Source: Candidatus Bipolaricaulota bacterium
Lineage (GTDB): Bacteria > Bipolaricaulota > Bipolaricaulia > Bipolaricaulales > Bipolaricaulaceae
Reading direction: 5' to 3'
NCBI GenBank assembly: GCA_937921255.1
Contig: CAKZSO010000059.1
Coordinates: 1-38,980 of the forward strand
Length of the DNA: 38,980 bases
Below, one piece after another: positions 14,505 through 23,856 of this stretch (position 1 is the stretch's first letter; each line of letters starts with the position of its first letter). The notes beneath the pieces are model-generated. The model was not told the origin of the DNA, made no database searches, and saw nothing but the letters and a program-made list of their open reading frames with translations. A program made the translations under genes and the position numbers.

Positions 14505-16172
14505 TCAGCGGGGAGGCGGGACCAGCCGCCTCAGCCCGTCGAGGAGCACCGTGGGGTGGACGTTCCCCATCTGGCGCCACACCTCCCGGCCATCCGCGCC
14601 GAGCACGACCGTGAGGGGGACGCCCCCCACCCGGTACGCCAATCGCAGCGCCGCCTCCTCCGGCGCGTCCCAGTGGCTGAGGTCAGCCCTCAACCGGACC
14701 ATCCGGGAAGCCTCCGCCACGACCTCGGCGTCGCGGAGCGCTCCCTCCTCGAACGCCCGGCACGGGCGGCACCAGTCCGCGGTGAAGTAGAGGAGAACCG
14801 CCTTCCCCTCCGCCCGCGCCTCGGCCAGCCGTGCGGAGGAGAACGGCTCCCAGGCGACGCCCTCGTCTGCCCGCGGCCGCAGCTCGTCCGGGAGGAGCGG
14901 CCCCGGGGCCCCCAAGCCGGGAAGGGGGATCCCCTTCGGGATCTCGAGCTTCCCCGCGGGGATCTGCGGGTCGGAGACGAACTCCTCGACGCGGACGGTC
15001 CGGATCCTGTCCCGCACCGGGCCGAAGGGAGAGGCGACCTCCGAATGCTCGTGCTGGAGGACCTCGTAGGTCTCCCGGTCGGCCCACCACCTCAGGAGGC
15101 GGATCCCGGCGAGCGAGGATGGGGACTCGCCGGTGATCCGCCACACCGGCCGGTCGCCCAGGACGTCCTCGTCGACCGACGTGGAGCGGGCCCCGAGACC
15201 AAGGCCCAGCACGCCCCCCAACGCCACGGCCAGCCGGACCTCGGGGGGGACGGGGAACAGGGTCGCCCCCCGCCACCGGCCGTCGGCCAGGGTGTACATC
15301 GCCCCTCGCGCGAGGTCCCACACCATCACCGACCGGGTGGGGATAGCCCAGGCGTCGGTGCTTTCGATCCGAAGGACTGGGTCCTGGTACCACACCTCCG
15401 ACACGCGGTCCCGCCCGTCGGCGCGCTCGGCCGTCCGAAGGTAGAACGAGGTCAACTCCCCGTACCTCGTCCAGACCTCGTCCATGATCCTCTCGGCTTC
15501 CGGCGAGCGGGGGGCGCGCACGACCACGTCCGCTCCGGGCGGGAGAAGGAAGACCTCCTCCGGGATCTCGACGCCCACACGGAACTCGCGGAGGACGTAG
15601 ACCAGGGTCACCCCCGGGGAATCCACCTGTGTCTTCACGACCCGAAGGGACTCCTGGTCCACCCACACCTGGACCGGGACCGACCACCCGGCGGTCTCGA
15701 CCTGACCTTTCAGAACCCAGGTCGGGGTCCCGTCGAGGTCGCCCTCCCCAACCGAGGTGAAGACGACGTCGCCGGAGATGTACGGCTGGAGGAGGCCGAG
15801 TTCACCCGAGCTGGGATCAATCTCCTCCTCGACCCACCGCCCCGTGGGGAGCTGCGTCACCTGCCGCCCCGCGGCAGCATCGGCGATGACCACCGTTCTC
15901 AAGAGCGCCGGGCCAGCCGCGGTCGGATCCACGAAGTCGTGCTCAACCCGGAGCCGGGGAGGCGACGCCCAGATCCGGAACGGGACCCGGGTGGTGTAGA
16001 ACCCAAAGTACTCGAAGGTGAGGTCACCGACCGCCTCGTACAACCAGAGCGACGCGTGCGCCTCCTCGATCCACGCCAGGAGCTCCTCGACCGTTGGCGC
16101 CGGCTCGGCCTGGGCAAGCAGCGCTGCGGTAGCCAAAACGACCCCTGCCCCCCTCGCGATCCGCCCCATCAT
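14505..16172 (-). CDS. Exported LolA-LolA-thioredoxin fusion protein
   Basis: 555 residues. A signal peptide (about 1-22, RGAGVVLATAALLAQA) is followed by two successive LolA/RseB-like half-barrel domains (about 25-215 and 225-420): each begins with a short helix (VEELLAWIEEAHASLW; AERIMDEVWTRYGELTSFYLR) and then antiparallel strands such as WVLKGQVETAGWSVPVQVWVD. The last about 120 residues are a thioredoxin domain with active site CRPC in FTADWCRPCRAFEEGA and the cis-proline in VGGVPLTVVLG, closest in layout to the C-terminal domain of DsbD. I infer a periplasmic protein joining lipid or lipoprotein binding to thiol-disulfide chemistry. GGAGGT precedes the ATG at 16172 by 6 nt. It is monocistronic, convergent with rdgB. 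Confidence 0.82.
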   Translation of the reverse strand: MMGRIARGAGVVLATAALLAQAEPAPTVEELLAWIEEAHASLWLYEAVGDLTFEYFGFYTTRVPFRIWASPPRLRVEHDFVDPTAAGPALLRTVVIADAAAGRQVTQLPTGRWVEEEIDPSSGELGLLQPYISGDVVFTSVGEGDLDGTPTWVLKGQVETAGWSVPVQVWVDQESLRVVKTQVDSPGVTLVYVLREFRVGVEIPEEVFLLPPGADVVVRAPRSPEAERIMDEVWTRYGELTSFYLRTAERADGRDRVSEVWYQDPVLRIESTDAWAIPTRSVMVWDLARGAMYTLADGRWRGATLFPVPPEVRLAVALGGVLGLGLGARSTSVDEDVLGDRPVWRITGESPSSLAGIRLLRWWADRETYEVLQHEHSEVASPFGPVRDRIRTVRVEEFVSDPQIPAGKLEIPKGIPLPGLGAPGPLLPDELRPRADEGVAWEPFSSARLAEARAEGKAVLLYFTADWCRPCRAFEEGALRDAEVVAEASRMVRLRADLSHWDAPEEAALRLAYRVGGVPLTVVLGADGREVWRQMGNVHPTVLLDGLRRLVPPPR

Positions 16173-16194
16173 CGACCACCACCTCCCGTTCTTA

Positions 16195-16223
16195 CTTGTA
16201 CAGTAACACAAGCGGCGGGACAA
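16195..16223 (-). promoter_or_regulatory. Promoter of the LolA-thioredoxin gene
   Basis: Minus strand TTGTCC (16223-16218), 17 nt, TACAAG (16200-16195). The leader of about 17 nt carries the GGAGGT ribosome site. Confidence 0.58.
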
Positions 16224-16344
16224 CCAGCGGCCGCAGGGCGTAGGCGCCCCGACCGAGGGAAAAGCTGAACGGTAGCGTGTCGCGGCCTGGGCGGGGAGCG
16301 CGGGTGGGCAACCCGCCCAAGGTTCGGGGAGCGGACGCCGGGGG

Positions 16345-17454
16345 TCAGCGGGCGGGGAGCTCTGTTGGGGGAAGCGAGGTCGTGAGCTCCTCGAGGAGCT
16401 TCTTCTGCTGGCGGGAGAGCTTTTTGGGAACCACAACCTTCAACCGTACGAGAAGATCGCCCCGCCGCCGGCCACGGGGCAGACCCTGGCCGGGCAAGGT
16501 CAGCACGGCATCGGGATCGGTTCCGGCCGGGATCTTGAGGTCGGCCTGGCCGTCGAGGGTCGGCACCTTCACCGTCCCCCCCAGGGCAAGCGTCCCGTAG
16601 TGGACGGGGAGCTCGACCTCGAGGTCCTGGCCCCGCCGCCGGAACACGGGGTGGGGCTGGATCTCGACCGTGACGTACAGGTCCCCGGGAGGCCCCCCGG
16701 CCACGCCGGCGTTGCCCTGGCCCGCCAGCCGCAGCCGGGCGCCGTCCTCTACCCCCGCGGGCACCTCGATCGTGATCTCCGCCTTCTCCCGGACCCGACC
16801 GTGACCGCCGCAGGCCGGGCAAGGCGACTCCGCGCGCTCACCCGCACCCCCGCACTCCGGGCACGCCCGGACGTTCACGAACATCCCGAACATCGAGCCC
16901 TGGCGGTACTCGATCTGGCCACGCCCCTTGCAGGTCGGGCACGTCACAAGCTTCGTTCCCGGGGCGAGCCCCGACCCGCGGCACCGCTCGCAGGACGCGT
17001 GCCGGGCTGCCGTCGCCCGCAGCTTGGCCCCAAACGCCGCGTCCTCGAGGGTGATCCGCACCCGGTACTCGAGGTCCTCTCCCCGCTGGGCGCGCCCCCT
17101 CCGCTCGCGGGTCCGCACCCCCTCCCCGAAGAACATGCTCCAGAGGTCCTCGAACCCCCGGCCGCCGAAGAACTCGCCGAACGCCTCCCGGGTCCGCCGG
17201 AAGTCGCCGGGCCCGAAGTCGAACCCCTGGTCCGGCCCGGCGTGGCCGAACCGATCGTACTGGGCCCGCTTCTGGGGGTCGGAGAGGACCTCGTACGCCT
17301 CGGCGATCTTGCGGAACTTCCGCTCCGCCTCCTTCTTGTCCCCCTGGTGGGCGTCGGGGTGGTACTCCTTGGCAAGCCTGCGGAACGCCCGCTTGATCTC
17401 GTCGGGCGACGCCCCCCGCTCGACCCCAAGGACCCGGTAGTAGTCCTGCGCCAC
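16345..17454 (-). CDS. dnaJ: Chaperone protein DnaJ
   Basis: 369 residues, the complete type I Hsp40. J domain (2-70) with HPD in EYHPDAHQ, a shortened Gly/Phe region ([15 protein letters not shown]), a zinc-binding region with four CxxCxGxG-type repeats ([32 protein letters not shown]) and the C-terminal substrate-binding barrel. It stimulates DnaK ATPase and hands over substrates. The GTG at 17454 follows the dnaK stop by 3 nt, and its ribosome site lies in the end of dnaK. It is the last gene of hrcA-grpE-dnaK-dnaJ. Confidence 0.97.
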   Translation of the reverse strand: MAQDYYRVLGVERGASPDEIKRAFRRLAKEYHPDAHQGDKKEAERKFRKIAEAYEVLSDPQKRAQYDRFGHAGPDQGFDFGPGDFRRTREAFGEFFGGRGFEDLWSMFFGEGVRTRERRGRAQRGEDLEYRVRITLEDAAFGAKLRATAARHASCERCRGSGLAPGTKLVTCPTCKGRGQIEYRQGSMFGMFVNVRACPECGGAGERAESPCPACGGHGRVREKAEITIEVPAGVEDGARLRLAGQGNAGVAGGPPGDLYVTVEIQPHPVFRRRGQDLEVELPVHYGTLALGGTVKVPTLDGQADLKIPAGTDPDAVLTLPGQGLPRGRRRGDLLVRLKVVVPKKLSRQQKKLLEELTTSLPPTELPAR

Positions 17455-17457
17455 CGG

Positions 17458-19293
17458 CTACTCCTTCTCCTCCTTGTCGTAGGAGATGTAGTCACCCTTG
17501 CCCGGGGCTCCCGTGTTCGTTTGCGCAGTCTGCCCGGCGGCCTGGTACGCCGCCGCGGCCACCTCGCCGACCAAGCGCTTCAGTTCCTCCATCCCGGCCC
17601 GGATCGCCCCGGGGTCCGCCCGGTTCTCAAGCTTCTCGCGGAGGGACCGAATCGCCCCCTCGATCTCGCCGCGCTTGCCGGCCGGGACCTTGTCCCCGAG
17701 TTCCCCGAGGGTCTTCTCCACCGTGTGGACGAGGGCGTCGGCCTGGTTCCGCGTCTCGACCTCCTCGACCCGCTTCCGGTCCTCTTCGGCGTGCTCCTCG
17801 GCGTCCTTCCGCATCCGCTCGATCTCGGCCTCGGTGAGGCGGGAGGTCTCCTTGATCTCAATGGACGCCGACTTCCCCGTCGCCTTGTCCTTCGCCGTCA
17901 CGTTGAGGATCCCATCGGCGTCGATCTGGAACGTGACGTCGATCTGGGGCACCCCGCGCGGCGCCGGGGGGAGGTCCGTGAGCTGGAACCGTCCGAGGGA
18001 CTTGTTGTCGGCGGCCATCTTCCGCTCCCCCTGGACGACGTGGATCTCGACCTGGGTCTGGAAGTCGTCGGCGGTGGTGAACGTCTTCGTCTTCTCGACC
18101 GGAATCGTCGTGTTCCGCTCGATCAAGGGCGTCGCCACACCGCCGAGGGTCTCGATGGACAGGGTGAGGGGGGTCACGTCGAGGAGGACAAGGGATTGCA
18201 TGTCGCCAGCGAGGACCGCGGCCTGGATCGCCGCTCCGAGGGCGACCACCTCGTCGGGGTTGATGTCCTTGTTCAGCTTGGCCCGGCCGAACCTCGCTGC
18301 CACGAGCTCCTGCACTTTGGGGATCCGCGTCGAACCACCGACGAGAACGACCTGATCGATCTCCTCCGGTGAGAGCTTCGCCGCGGAGAGCGCCGCGTCG
18401 ACGATGCGCATTGTCTTGTCGAGGTAGTCGGAGATCATCGCCTCGAACTTGGCTCGGGTGAGGGTCCGCTCGAGGTGTTTGGGGCCCTTGGCGTCGGCCG
18501 AGAGGTAGGGGAGCGAGATCCGCGCCTCCATCCGCCCGGAGAGCTCCTTCTTCGCCGCCTCGGCGGCGTCCCGCAGCCGCTGCATTGCCTGGGGGTCGCC
18601 CCGGACATCCGTGCCCGTGTCCGCCTTGAACTCCGCGACGAGCCAGTCCACGATCCGCCGGTCGAAGTCGTCGCCGCCGAGCTGGGTGTCCCCGTCGCTC
18701 GCCACGACCTCGAACACGCCCTCTCCGATGTCGAGGATCGACACGTCGAACGTTCCCCCGCCGAGGTCGTAGACGAGGATCTTCTGCTCCTTGTTCTTGT
18801 CGAGCCCGTAGGCGAGCGCCGCTGCGGTGGGCTCGTTGATGATCCGCAGGACCTCCAGGCCCGCGATCTTCCCGGCGTCCTTGGTCGCCTGGCGCTGGAG
18901 GTTGTTGAAGTAGGCCGGGACGGTGATCACCGCCTTCGTGATCTTCGTCCCGAGGAGCTCCTCGGCGTCCCGCTTGATCTTCTGGAGGATGAACGCCGAG
19001 ATCTGCTCCGGCGTGTACTCCTCGGTCCGGCCCCCGACGTTGACCTTCACCCGCCAGTCCGTGCCCATCTTCCGCTTCACCGAGAGCACGGTGCGGGTCG
19101 GGTTCAACACCGCCTGGCGCCGGGCAAGCTGCCCAACCAAGACCTCGCCCGCGTCCGTGAACGCCACCGCCGACGGGGTGGTCCGTTCTCCTTCCGCATT
19201 CAGCAACACCTCGGGCCGTCCCCCGCGCACGAGCGCTCCACAGGAAAACGTCGTCCCGAGGTCGATTCCGATGATCTTCTCTTTGTCGGTCAC
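17458..19293 (-). CDS. dnaK: Chaperone protein DnaK (Hsp70)
   Basis: 611 residues. ATPase domain signatures [27 protein letters not shown] and [14 protein letters not shown]; substrate-binding domain with the linker [14 protein letters not shown]; helical lid. The C-terminus ends ISYDKEEKE after a short Gln/Thr-rich tail and lacks the classic EEVD-like acidic end, which is normal in bacteria. The serine or cysteine after FS in the first motif and the missing about 24-residue insert of the Gram-negative type place it nearer the Gram-positive/thermophile class. The GTG at 19293 overlaps the grpE stop (GTGA). Confidence 0.97.
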   Translation of the reverse strand: MTDKEKIIGIDLGTTFSCGALVRGGRPEVLLNAEGERTTPSAVAFTDAGEVLVGQLARRQAVLNPTRTVLSVKRKMGTDWRVKVNVGGRTEEYTPEQISAFILQKIKRDAEELLGTKITKAVITVPAYFNNLQRQATKDAGKIAGLEVLRIINEPTAAALAYGLDKNKEQKILVYDLGGGTFDVSILDIGEGVFEVVASDGDTQLGGDDFDRRIVDWLVAEFKADTGTDVRGDPQAMQRLRDAAEAAKKELSGRMEARISLPYLSADAKGPKHLERTLTRAKFEAMISDYLDKTMRIVDAALSAAKLSPEEIDQVVLVGGSTRIPKVQELVAARFGRAKLNKDINPDEVVALGAAIQAAVLAGDMQSLVLLDVTPLTLSIETLGGVATPLIERNTTIPVEKTKTFTTADDFQTQVEIHVVQGERKMAADNKSLGRFQLTDLPPAPRGVPQIDVTFQIDADGILNVTAKDKATGKSASIEIKETSRLTEAEIERMRKDAEEHAEEDRKRVEEVETRNQADALVHTVEKTLGELGDKVPAGKRGEIEGAIRSLREKLENRADPGAIRAGMEELKRLVGEVAAAAYQAAGQTAQTNTGAPGKGDYISYDKEEKE

Positions 19294-19808
19294 TCTGTGA
19301 CACCTCCAGGTCTACCCAAACTCACCTTCACCTTGGCCGGTCGCACCACCCGTCCGTTGCGGGTGAACCCGCGCTCGAACTCGGCCAGGATCACGTTCTT
19401 CTCCACATCCGCTTCCTCGGCAGACATGGCCTCGTGGTACAGTGGATCGAACGATTTCCCCACCGCGGGGTACGCCTCGCACCCCAGCCGACGCAGGGAA
19501 TCCTCGACCAGTCCCAAAACCTGGGTCAGGCCGACGCGAAGGGGAGAGCCCTCATCCGCGTCGGCGTGGGCCTCGAGCGCCCGCAGGAGCGCGTCGTACA
19601 CCGGGAGGAGAGCGAGCGCCGCCTCGTCGAGGGCCCGCTCGCGGTGGATCTCCCGCTCCCGGGCGACGCCCTTGCGGTAGTTGTCGAACTCCGCGGCAAG
19701 CCGGACGAGCTCAGCGCGCAGGCGCTCCACCTCCTCGGAGGGGGAGCCGCCCGCGGTCGGGGCCGTTCCCTCGAACACGGTCGGTGCGTCGTGCCGATCC
19801 TCGGTCAT
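19290..19808 (-). CDS. grpE: Nucleotide exchange factor GrpE
   Basis: 172 residues. An acidic disordered N-terminus, the long coiled coil ([21 protein letters not shown]), and the C-terminal beta wing ([24 protein letters not shown]). It releases ADP from DnaK. The usual helical-bundle pattern [16 protein letters not shown] is present, and [10 protein letters not shown] replaces the more usual HEA-hydrophobic stretch. The ATG at 19808 overlaps the hrcA stop (ATGA) and follows a strong GGAGGAGGG site. Confidence 0.95.
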   Translation of the reverse strand: MTEDRHDAPTVFEGTAPTAGGSPSEEVERLRAELVRLAAEFDNYRKGVAREREIHRERALDEAALALLPVYDALLRALEAHADADEGSPLRVGLTQVLGLVEDSLRRLGCEAYPAVGKSFDPLYHEAMSAEEADVEKNVILAEFERGFTRNGRVVRPAKVKVSLGRPGGVTE

Positions 19809-20842
19809 CCCTCCTCCTTGGGAACCCCGCCCGCGAGGAGCGCGCCCAGCCGCCCCGCCACGTAGCGGGCCGCGGAGAACACACGGGCGTAGTCCATCCA
19901 CAGCGGGCCGATCACCCCCACCACCCCACTCCCCCCGAGGTACGGGGCAGAGACGAGGCTCAGGTCCTCGAGCTCGGGGATTGAGGCGTCGCCGACGTGG
20001 ACCGCGATCGCCTCTTCGCGGTCCCGCCGCAGGTCTTGGACGAGGCCGGCGAACGCCTGCTCCTCCTCGAGAACGCGCAGGAGGGCCTGGCCCCGGGCCA
20101 GGGCCCAGTCCGGCGACCGGACCGCGAGCTCGGCGAGGAGCTGTGGCCAGCCCTCGGTGTAGAGCCCACGCTCCGACTCCCGCTCCGCCATCCGCCGCAG
20201 GATCGCCAGTGCCCCCAAGGCCGCCCGGCTGTGCCAGCCCTCGGGGACGGGTCGGCCCCCCAGGGGCAGCTCGGCCAAGGTGTGCTCGCGAAGCCAGCGG
20301 CAGAGGAACGCCTCCGCCTCCGCCAGCTCCTCGGGGGCGAGGTCGAGGTCGAGCGGGACCAGCCGCGAGTCCACGGTCCCGAGCTCCGACACCGCAACCG
20401 TGAGCACTGTCCCCGGCCCCACCCGACGGACGAACAGGGTGCTCGTCCGCACGTGCTCCCGCGGGGGCGGAACCACGAACCCAAGCTCCTTCGTCATCGC
20501 CGCAAGGAGGGTCGCCGTGCTCCGAAAGAGGTCGGGGAGCATCCCCGGCTCGACCTGGTGCCGCTCCGCGGGCACGGTCGTCGGGGCCTTCTCCAGCTCC
20601 GCGAGCTCGAGCAGCCACTCCGCAAAGAACCGGAACCCGGGCGCGGTGGGAACTCGGCCCGCCGACGGGTACGGCTTGTAGAGGTACCCCTCCCGTTCCA
20701 GCGCCAGGAGCTCGTTGCGGACCGTGGCCGGGCTGAACCGATGACGGTACTCCCGCACGAGCTCGCCCGACGACACGGGCTGGCGGGTCCGGATGTACCG
20801 GTCCACGACCTCGATCAGGAGCCTGCCCCTCCGTCCTTGCAC
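19805..20842 (-). CDS. hrcA: Heat-inducible transcription repressor HrcA
   Basis: 345 residues. N-terminal winged helix (LLIEVVDRYIRTRQPVSSGELV ... FSPATVRNELLALEREGYLYKPYPSAGRVPT), a GAF-like middle domain, and the C-terminal SVAPYL-type segment (SLVSAPYLGGSGVVGVIGPLWMDY with YARV). It binds CIRCE and represses its own operon until GroEL-dependent folding fails under heat stress. The GTG start at 20842 is inside the CIRCE element, and the likely ribosome site (GGTGGTGAG) lies in the CIRCE spacer and right arm. First gene of hrcA-grpE-dnaK-dnaJ. Confidence 0.96.
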   Translation of the reverse strand: MQGRRGRLLIEVVDRYIRTRQPVSSGELVREYRHRFSPATVRNELLALEREGYLYKPYPSAGRVPTAPGFRFFAEWLLELAELEKAPTTVPAERHQVEPGMLPDLFRSTATLLAAMTKELGFVVPPPREHVRTSTLFVRRVGPGTVLTVAVSELGTVDSRLVPLDLDLAPEELAEAEAFLCRWLREHTLAELPLGGRPVPEGWHSRAALGALAILRRMAERESERGLYTEGWPQLLAELAVRSPDWALARGQALLRVLEEEQAFAGLVQDLRRDREEAIAVHVGDASIPELEDLSLVSAPYLGGSGVVGVIGPLWMDYARVFSAARYVAGRLGALLAGGVPKEEG

Positions 20843-20869
20843 TTAGCACTCACCACCTTTGACTGCTAA
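20843..20869 (-). promoter_or_regulatory. CIRCE operator (HrcA binding site)
   Basis: TTAGCACTC (20843-20851), a 9-nt spacer, then GACTGCTAA (20861-20869): the consensus with a single mismatch (C for G in the right arm as read on the plus strand). Flanking GCAC/GTGC extend the outer symmetry to 20839-20873. It overlaps the predicted transcription start and the hrcA ribosome site. Confidence 0.92.
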
Positions 20870-20874
20870 GTGCA

Positions 20875-20902
20875 ATGATAGAGGATCGTCCCCCGAGGTC
20901 AA
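20875..20902 (-). promoter_or_regulatory. Promoter of hrcA-grpE-dnaK-dnaJ
   Basis: Minus strand TTGACC (20902-20897), 16 nt, TATCAT (20880-20875). The predicted start falls inside CIRCE, so bound HrcA would block initiation directly. Confidence 0.72.
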
Positions 20903-20927
20903 CCGGCGCGGTCTGTTCACCTGGAGA

Positions 20928-23708
20928 TCAGCGGCCGTGGCAGTGCTTGTACTTCTTGCCCGACCCGCACGGGCAGGGGTCGTTCCGGCCTACGGCGGGG
21001 GCGGGTTTCGCCCCGCCGGTCGAGGAGCGGGTCGCCCGCGCTGGGGCGGCGGTGGTGGTCGTCGTGGAGCTCGAGGAAAGCGGGGACACGGGCGCCCGGA
21101 GGGGAGCGGCCCGGCCCTCCGCGGGCTCGGCGCGCACCGAGAGGCGCGGGTTCAACAGGAACCGCATCGCCTCTTCCTCGGAGCGGACGATCATGTCCTG
21201 GAAGATCCGGTGGGCCTCCCGCTTGAACTCGACGAGCGGGTCGGTGCCCCCGTAGGCGCGGAGCCCGATCCCCTCCCGAAGCTCGTCGAGCTCGAGGAGG
21301 TGCTGGCGCCAGTTCTCGTCCGTCGTCCGGAGGAGGACCATCCGGCAGATCAGGGGGTAGTGGGGGGAGAGCCGCGTCCATTGAGCCTCGAGCTGCCTCT
21401 GCAGCAGCTCGTCCACCTCGGCCGCGAGGGCCTCCCGACGGGAGGGGAGCTCACCGGGTGCCTCGGACAGGACCTGCCCGAGTTCGCGGCGGAGCCCGGC
21501 GAGGTCCCATGCTTCGGGGTCCGGCCCGGAGGCGAACCGCTCGAGGAGGATCTCCCCGAACTCGGACACCATCTCGGAGAGGTGCGTCCGCAGCGCCTCG
21601 TCGTCCGGGGTCTCCCCGGCATCGGGCAGCAAGAACCGCTCCCGCAGGGCGTACACGGCCTCGCGTTGTTTCGCCATGATCTCGTCGTACTCCAGAAGGC
21701 GCTTCCGGATCTCGAAATTCCGTTCCTCAACCCGCTTCTGGGCCCGGCGGATCGAGCGGGTGAGGAGGTCGTGGGTGATCGCCTCCCCCTCCTTCACCCC
21801 CAGCTTCTCCATCAAGGCGGCGAGCCGCTCTCCCCCGAAGATCCGGAGGAGGTCGTCCTCGAGGGAGAGGAAAAACTGGCTTGAGCCGGGATCTCCCTGG
21901 CGGCCGCAGCGGCCGGCGAGTTGGTCGTCGATCCGTCGCGCCTCGTGGCGCTGGAACCCGAGCACGGCGAGCCCACCGCGCCGGATCTCGTTCTCCCACT
22001 CCTCGGCCCGGAACGGACGGCCGACCTCGGAGCACCACTCCCGGATCCGAGCAAGCGCGGCCTTGCGGTACGCCGGATCGTCGCCGGCAGGAAACACGAT
22101 CTCCTCCCGCTCCGCGGCGGCCTCAGCCCGGTACTTCGCGAGGATCTCGCGGTACCGCTCGGGCTCCGCCTCCGGGTCGGCCTCGAGCCGGGCGCGGAAC
22201 TCCGGGCTCCCGCCGAGGACGATGTCCGTCCCCCGGCCGGCCATGTTTGTGGCGATCGTGATCGCACCCCGCCGCCCGGCCTGGGCGATGATCCCCGCCT
22301 CCTTCTCGTGGTACTTGGCGTTCAGAACCTGGTGGGGAAGGCCCCGCCTTTTGAGAATCCTCGACAGGTCCTCCGAGTCCTCGATCGAGGTCGTGCCGAT
22401 CAAGACCGGCCGCCCTTCCTTGTGGAGCCGCTCCACCTCGTCGGCCACGGCCTCAAACTTGCCCTTCTTCGTCCGGTAGATGACGTCGGGGAGCGCCTCC
22501 CGAATCAGGGGGCGGTTCGTGGGGATCTGGACGACATCGAGGCCGTAGATCTGCTTGAACTCGTCCTCTTCCGTCTTCGCCGTGCCCGTCATCCCGGCGA
22601 GGCCCCGGTACAGCCGGAAGTAGTGCTGGAGCGTGATCTGGGCCAGGGTCTGGTTCTCCCGCTGGACGGGGAGGTTCTCCTTGGCCTCGATCGCCTGGTG
22701 GAGCCCGCCCGAGTAGCGGCGGTCGGGCATCAGCCGGCCGGTGAAGTCGTCAACGATGATCACCCGACCGTCCTTCACGATGTACTGCTGGTCGCGGTGG
22801 AAGAACATCCGTGCCCGCAGGGCCGTCTCGAGGTGGTAGCGGGCGGTCGTCGCCCCGGCGTCGGCGATGTTGTCGAACTTGAGGATCCCCTCGGCCTTCC
22901 TCCACCCGGCCTCGGTGAGGGAAAGGCGCTTCTGCTCCTCGTTCACCTCGAAGTCCTCGCCCTCCTTGAACAGCTTCGCGATCCGGGCGAACTCCCGGTA
23001 CTGGCGGGCGGTGTCGGCGGTCGGGCCGGAGATGATGAGCGGGGTCCGCGCCTCGTCAATCAGGATGTTGTCGATCTCGTCCACGATCGCGTAGTCCAAA
23101 GGTCCCTGGACCATCTGAGACCGAGAGAGGACCATGTGGTCGCGGAGGTAGTCGAACCCAAACTGGGCGTTGGTCCCGTAGAGGATGTCGCAGGCGTAGG
23201 CTCCTCTTCGCTCCTCGGGGGGGGTCGTCTCCTGCAACAGGCCCACCGTAAGGCCCATGAACTCGTACACCGGCCCCATCCAGTACCGATCGCGGCGGGC
23301 GAGGTAATCGTTCACGGTCACGACGTGGACCTTCCCCACCAGGGCGTTCAAGTACGCGGGCATGGTCGCGACGAGGGTCTTTCCCTCTCCGGTCTTCATC
23401 TCGGCGATCCGCCGCCCGTGGAGGACGATCGCTCCCATTACCTGGACGTCAAACGGGCGCAGGCCGATCGTACGAGTTGCCGCTTCCCGGACGCAGGCGA
23501 ACGCCTCGGGAAGGAGGTCGTCGAGGGTCTCCCCGGAGGAGAGTCGGGACCGGAACTCATCGGTCTTCGCCCGGAGCTCCCCGTCGGAAAGCCGGGCGAC
23601 CCGCTCCCCCCACCCGTTCACCTCCGCGACGATCGGGAGGAGCCTCCGGAGGCGCTGCTCGTTCGTCTGGCCGAACAGAAACTCGATCCCCCTGCGGAGC
23701 GACGGCAT
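20928..23708 (-). CDS. secA: Preprotein translocase ATPase SecA
   Basis: 926 residues, full length. Walker A in AEMKTGEGKT, DEAD-type box VDEIDNILIDEARTPLIISG spread over the expected region, helicase motif VLIGTTSIEDSE, NMAGRGTDI, and the zinc-binding SEC-C tail CPCGSGKKYKHCHG, which contacts SecB or the ribosome. A Ser/Thr/Ala-rich linker (SSSSTTTTTAAPA) precedes the tail. It drives post-translational export through SecYEG. The ATG at 23708 has no Shine-Dalgarno site; a strong promoter's -10 box lies 8 nt upstream. Monocistronic. Confidence 0.97.
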   Translation of the reverse strand: MPSLRRGIEFLFGQTNEQRLRRLLPIVAEVNGWGERVARLSDGELRAKTDEFRSRLSSGETLDDLLPEAFACVREAATRTIGLRPFDVQVMGAIVLHGRRIAEMKTGEGKTLVATMPAYLNALVGKVHVVTVNDYLARRDRYWMGPVYEFMGLTVGLLQETTPPEERRGAYACDILYGTNAQFGFDYLRDHMVLSRSQMVQGPLDYAIVDEIDNILIDEARTPLIISGPTADTARQYREFARIAKLFKEGEDFEVNEEQKRLSLTEAGWRKAEGILKFDNIADAGATTARYHLETALRARMFFHRDQQYIVKDGRVIIVDDFTGRLMPDRRYSGGLHQAIEAKENLPVQRENQTLAQITLQHYFRLYRGLAGMTGTAKTEEDEFKQIYGLDVVQIPTNRPLIREALPDVIYRTKKGKFEAVADEVERLHKEGRPVLIGTTSIEDSEDLSRILKRRGLPHQVLNAKYHEKEAGIIAQAGRRGAITIATNMAGRGTDIVLGGSPEFRARLEADPEAEPERYREILAKYRAEAAAEREEIVFPAGDDPAYRKAALARIREWCSEVGRPFRAEEWENEIRRGGLAVLGFQRHEARRIDDQLAGRCGRQGDPGSSQFFLSLEDDLLRIFGGERLAALMEKLGVKEGEAITHDLLTRSIRRAQKRVEERNFEIRKRLLEYDEIMAKQREAVYALRERFLLPDAGETPDDEALRTHLSEMVSEFGEILLERFASGPDPEAWDLAGLRRELGQVLSEAPGELPSRREALAAEVDELLQRQLEAQWTRLSPHYPLICRMVLLRTTDENWRQHLLELDELREGIGLRAYGGTDPLVEFKREAHRIFQDMIVRSEEEAMRFLLNPRLSVRAEPAEGRAAPLRAPVSPLSSSSTTTTTAAPARATRSSTGGAKPAPAVGRNDPCPCGSGKKYKHCHGR

Positions 23709-23716
23709 AGATGGGG

Positions 23717-23745
23717 ACTATACGGCCCGCCCGGAGGGGGATCAA
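23717..23745 (-). promoter_or_regulatory. Leaderless-type promoter of secA
   Basis: Minus strand TTGATC (23745-23740), 17 nt, TATAGT (23722-23717), then 8 nt to the ATG. This is among the best promoter matches in the window. The expected leader is 0-2 nt. Confidence 0.72.
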
Positions 23746-23856
23746 CCAGGCGGATGGGAGCGCCCTCGATCCCAACGGCCAGGGTCTCCGCGCGAGGGCG
23801 TTTGTCGCGAGAACCGTGCGCACCGTGGAGGTGTGCCTTGAGGACGAGGGAGCACG

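Noticed and set aside
14223-16268. Long plus-strand open frame opposite the LolA-thioredoxin gene
   Set aside because: Its translation is Arg/Pro/Gly/His-rich with no motif; it mirrors the codon pattern of the real minus-strand gene, which has a signal peptide, promoter and ribosome site.
16302-16318. GGGTGGG/CCCGCCC hairpin as terminator of the dnaJ operon
   Set aside because: In the transcribed (minus) direction the stem has a C-A mismatch and no T tract follows.
16600-18372. Long plus-strand open frame opposite dnaJ and dnaK
   Set aside because: Antisense shadow of conserved chaperone genes in GC-rich DNA; composition is biased to Arg, Leu and Pro without domains.
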